From Marinicella algicola (GTDB lineage Bacteria > Pseudomonadota > Gammaproteobacteria > Xanthomonadales > Marinicellaceae), in assembly GCF_028401385.1 (NCBI RefSeq), contig NZ_JAQOMR010000001.1, forward strand, positions 2,854,501 through 2,918,500: 64,000 nt of DNA, read 5' to 3'. The notes beneath the pieces are model-generated. The model saw only the letters and a list, made by a program, of their open reading frames with translations, had not been told where the DNA came from and did not search any database. The position numbers were made by a program, and so were the translations under genes. Shown here in pieces: positions 62,992 through 64,000 of this stretch (the stretch's first letter is position 1; each line of letters opens with the position of its first letter).

Positions 62992-64000
62992 TCACAACTT
63001 ATGCGGCGGAGCAGTCGATTGGCGCACGACCAGTTCGGTCGGCAGCGTGATGCGGTTGCTGGGCGCATCGAGACCGCCAATGCGGGCCAGCAATGTATTC
63101 ATCGCCGACCGGCCGATCTGACGCAGTGGCTGCCTGATGGTGGTCAGCGGCGGGTGCATCTGCTGCGAAATGGCAATGTCATCAAAGCCGATCAGCGACA
63201 TATCCTCTGGTATCCTCACCCCCTTCTCGCGCAGCGCTGGCTGGCGCCGAGTGCGCTGATATCGTTGGCGGCAAAAATGGCGGTCGGAGGCTGTATCAGC
63301 GCCAGCAGCTGTTTGGCGGCATCAAAGCCACTTTTCTGCAGGAAATCGCCGTTAACGATCAGCGCGGGATCCCTGTCCAGGCCAAACTGGGCGGCGGCAT
63401 CGCTATAACCCGCCATCCGCTCACGGGCCGAACGCAGGCGATTGTCACCGGTGATGAAACCGATACGCCGGTGCCCGAGATCCGCCAGATGGCGCACCGC
63501 AAGCCTCGCGCCCTGATAGCTGTCGCCATCGACCGCGGGAAAGAGCGGGTCATCATAAAGCGTGTCGATCGTCACCACCGGCAGGCCCGCGCTGGTGATC
63601 TGTTCCAGATAGCTCGCCTCGTAAGGCAGGATCGCGATGATGCCGCCTGCGATTTGCTGCAGCAAGCTCGCCACACTGCTTGGCGCCGTGCTGTCGCGAT
63701 CGGGAAGTGAGTAGACCAGCGCTTCGTAGCCGGCGCTTTTGGCTGCACCGCTGATACCGAGCACGATGTCGCTGGTAAACGGCGCATGCAGTTCGGCCAT
63801 CACGCCGATAATGCGTGAGCGGCCATTGGCCAGCTTCTGGGCAAACGGATTGACAGAGTAGCCCATCTCATCTGCAATGCGCAGAATGTCCTCGCGCGTT
63901 TCGGCCGAAACGCCGGGCTGGTTGTTGAGAGCCCGTGAGGCCGTCATCCGGGAAACACCCGCAACTTTTGCTATCTCGGCCAGCGTGGCCGCGCGCTTCT
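62992..64000 (-). CDS. LacI-family transcriptional regulator, 5' end outside window, one frameshift
   Basis: The N-terminal helix-turn-helix is visible (ATLAEIAKVAGVSRMTASRA, LNNQPGVSAETREDILRIAD), then the hinge and a periplasmic-binding-like ligand domain (IIGVMAELHAPFTSDIVLGI, VVTIDTLYDDPLFPAVDGDS, HLADLGHRRIGFITGD, PPTAIFAANDISALGA). Shift near 63230 before VRIPEDMSLIGFDDIAIS. The first few codons lie beyond 64000. Ligand, probably a sugar, unknown. Convergent with nth. Confidence 0.9.

Overview
The window looks like chromosome of an alphaproteobacterium of the order Hyphomicrobiales (Rhizobiales), probably Rhizobiaceae or a close relative. The reasons are a NolR-type ArsR regulator, a nadABC operon behind a palindromic operator, an NrdR-controlled nrdHIEF operon, cyoABCD followed by surf1, a long malic enzyme with a phosphotransacetylase-like tail, a ChoV-like ATPase and a DUF2244 gene beside nth. 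Base composition is fairly GC-rich by eye, with AT-rich patches in the accessory island at about 15-31 kb. I cannot name the species. No rRNA, tRNA or CRISPR array was recognised.

Layout: 0-3.8 kb is a glycerophosphodiester/glycerol-3-phosphate ABC importer (binding protein, two permeases, GDPD phosphodiesterase). 4-15 kb holds an S33 peptidase, DoxX, malic enzyme, a LuxR solo, thymidine kinase, a lone ChoV-type ATPase, a HugZ-like protein, NolR, a class III aminotransferase and an aldose-1-epimerase. 15.3-15.8 kb is a decayed aquaporin. 16.3-30.5 kb is a type VI secretion (T6SS) cargo island. 31-34 kb is glpD-glpK; 34.7-37.9 kb is a ketone-body CoA-transferase/thiolase operon with a divergent PAS-LuxR regulator; 38-41.5 kb is nadABC; 42-45.5 kb holds an SLC13/RCK transporter and a tlde1-domain protein; 45.5-49.5 kb is nrdHIEF; 50-55 kb is cyoABCD and surf1; 56-60.4 kb holds pgi, three tandem small exported proteins and transaldolase; 60.7-64 kb holds an Ada-like protein, DUF2244, nth and a LacI regulator.

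The most interesting region is the T6SS island on the minus strand. One tightly overlapping gene string runs vgrG > imm4 > truncated effector > imm3 > truncated effector > imm2 > lipase effector 2 > imm1 > lipase effector 1 (split by an IS3-family element) > DUF2169 > DUF4150 (PAAR-like). The four imm genes encode membrane-anchored ankyrin-type proteins with near-identical N-terminal halves (imm2-4) and divergent C-terminal parts. The two complete effectors share an N-terminal module of about 127 residues, rich in proline and tryptophan, followed by divergent class 3 lipase bodies. The two truncated effectors stop at the same Phe-Arg-Gly point where the complete ones begin to diverge. This looks like an array in which immunity genes were kept after their toxin bodies were lost.

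About half of the genes, including essential ones (nrdE, nrdF, nadA, glpD), carry one or more single-base frameshifts. Those I checked lie mostly in runs of 4-6 identical bases and are mostly one base short. I read these as probable sequencing or assembly errors, so such genes are annotated across the shift. Real decay (aquaporin, IS-split effector, truncated effectors, IS5 and antitoxin remnants) is marked separately.
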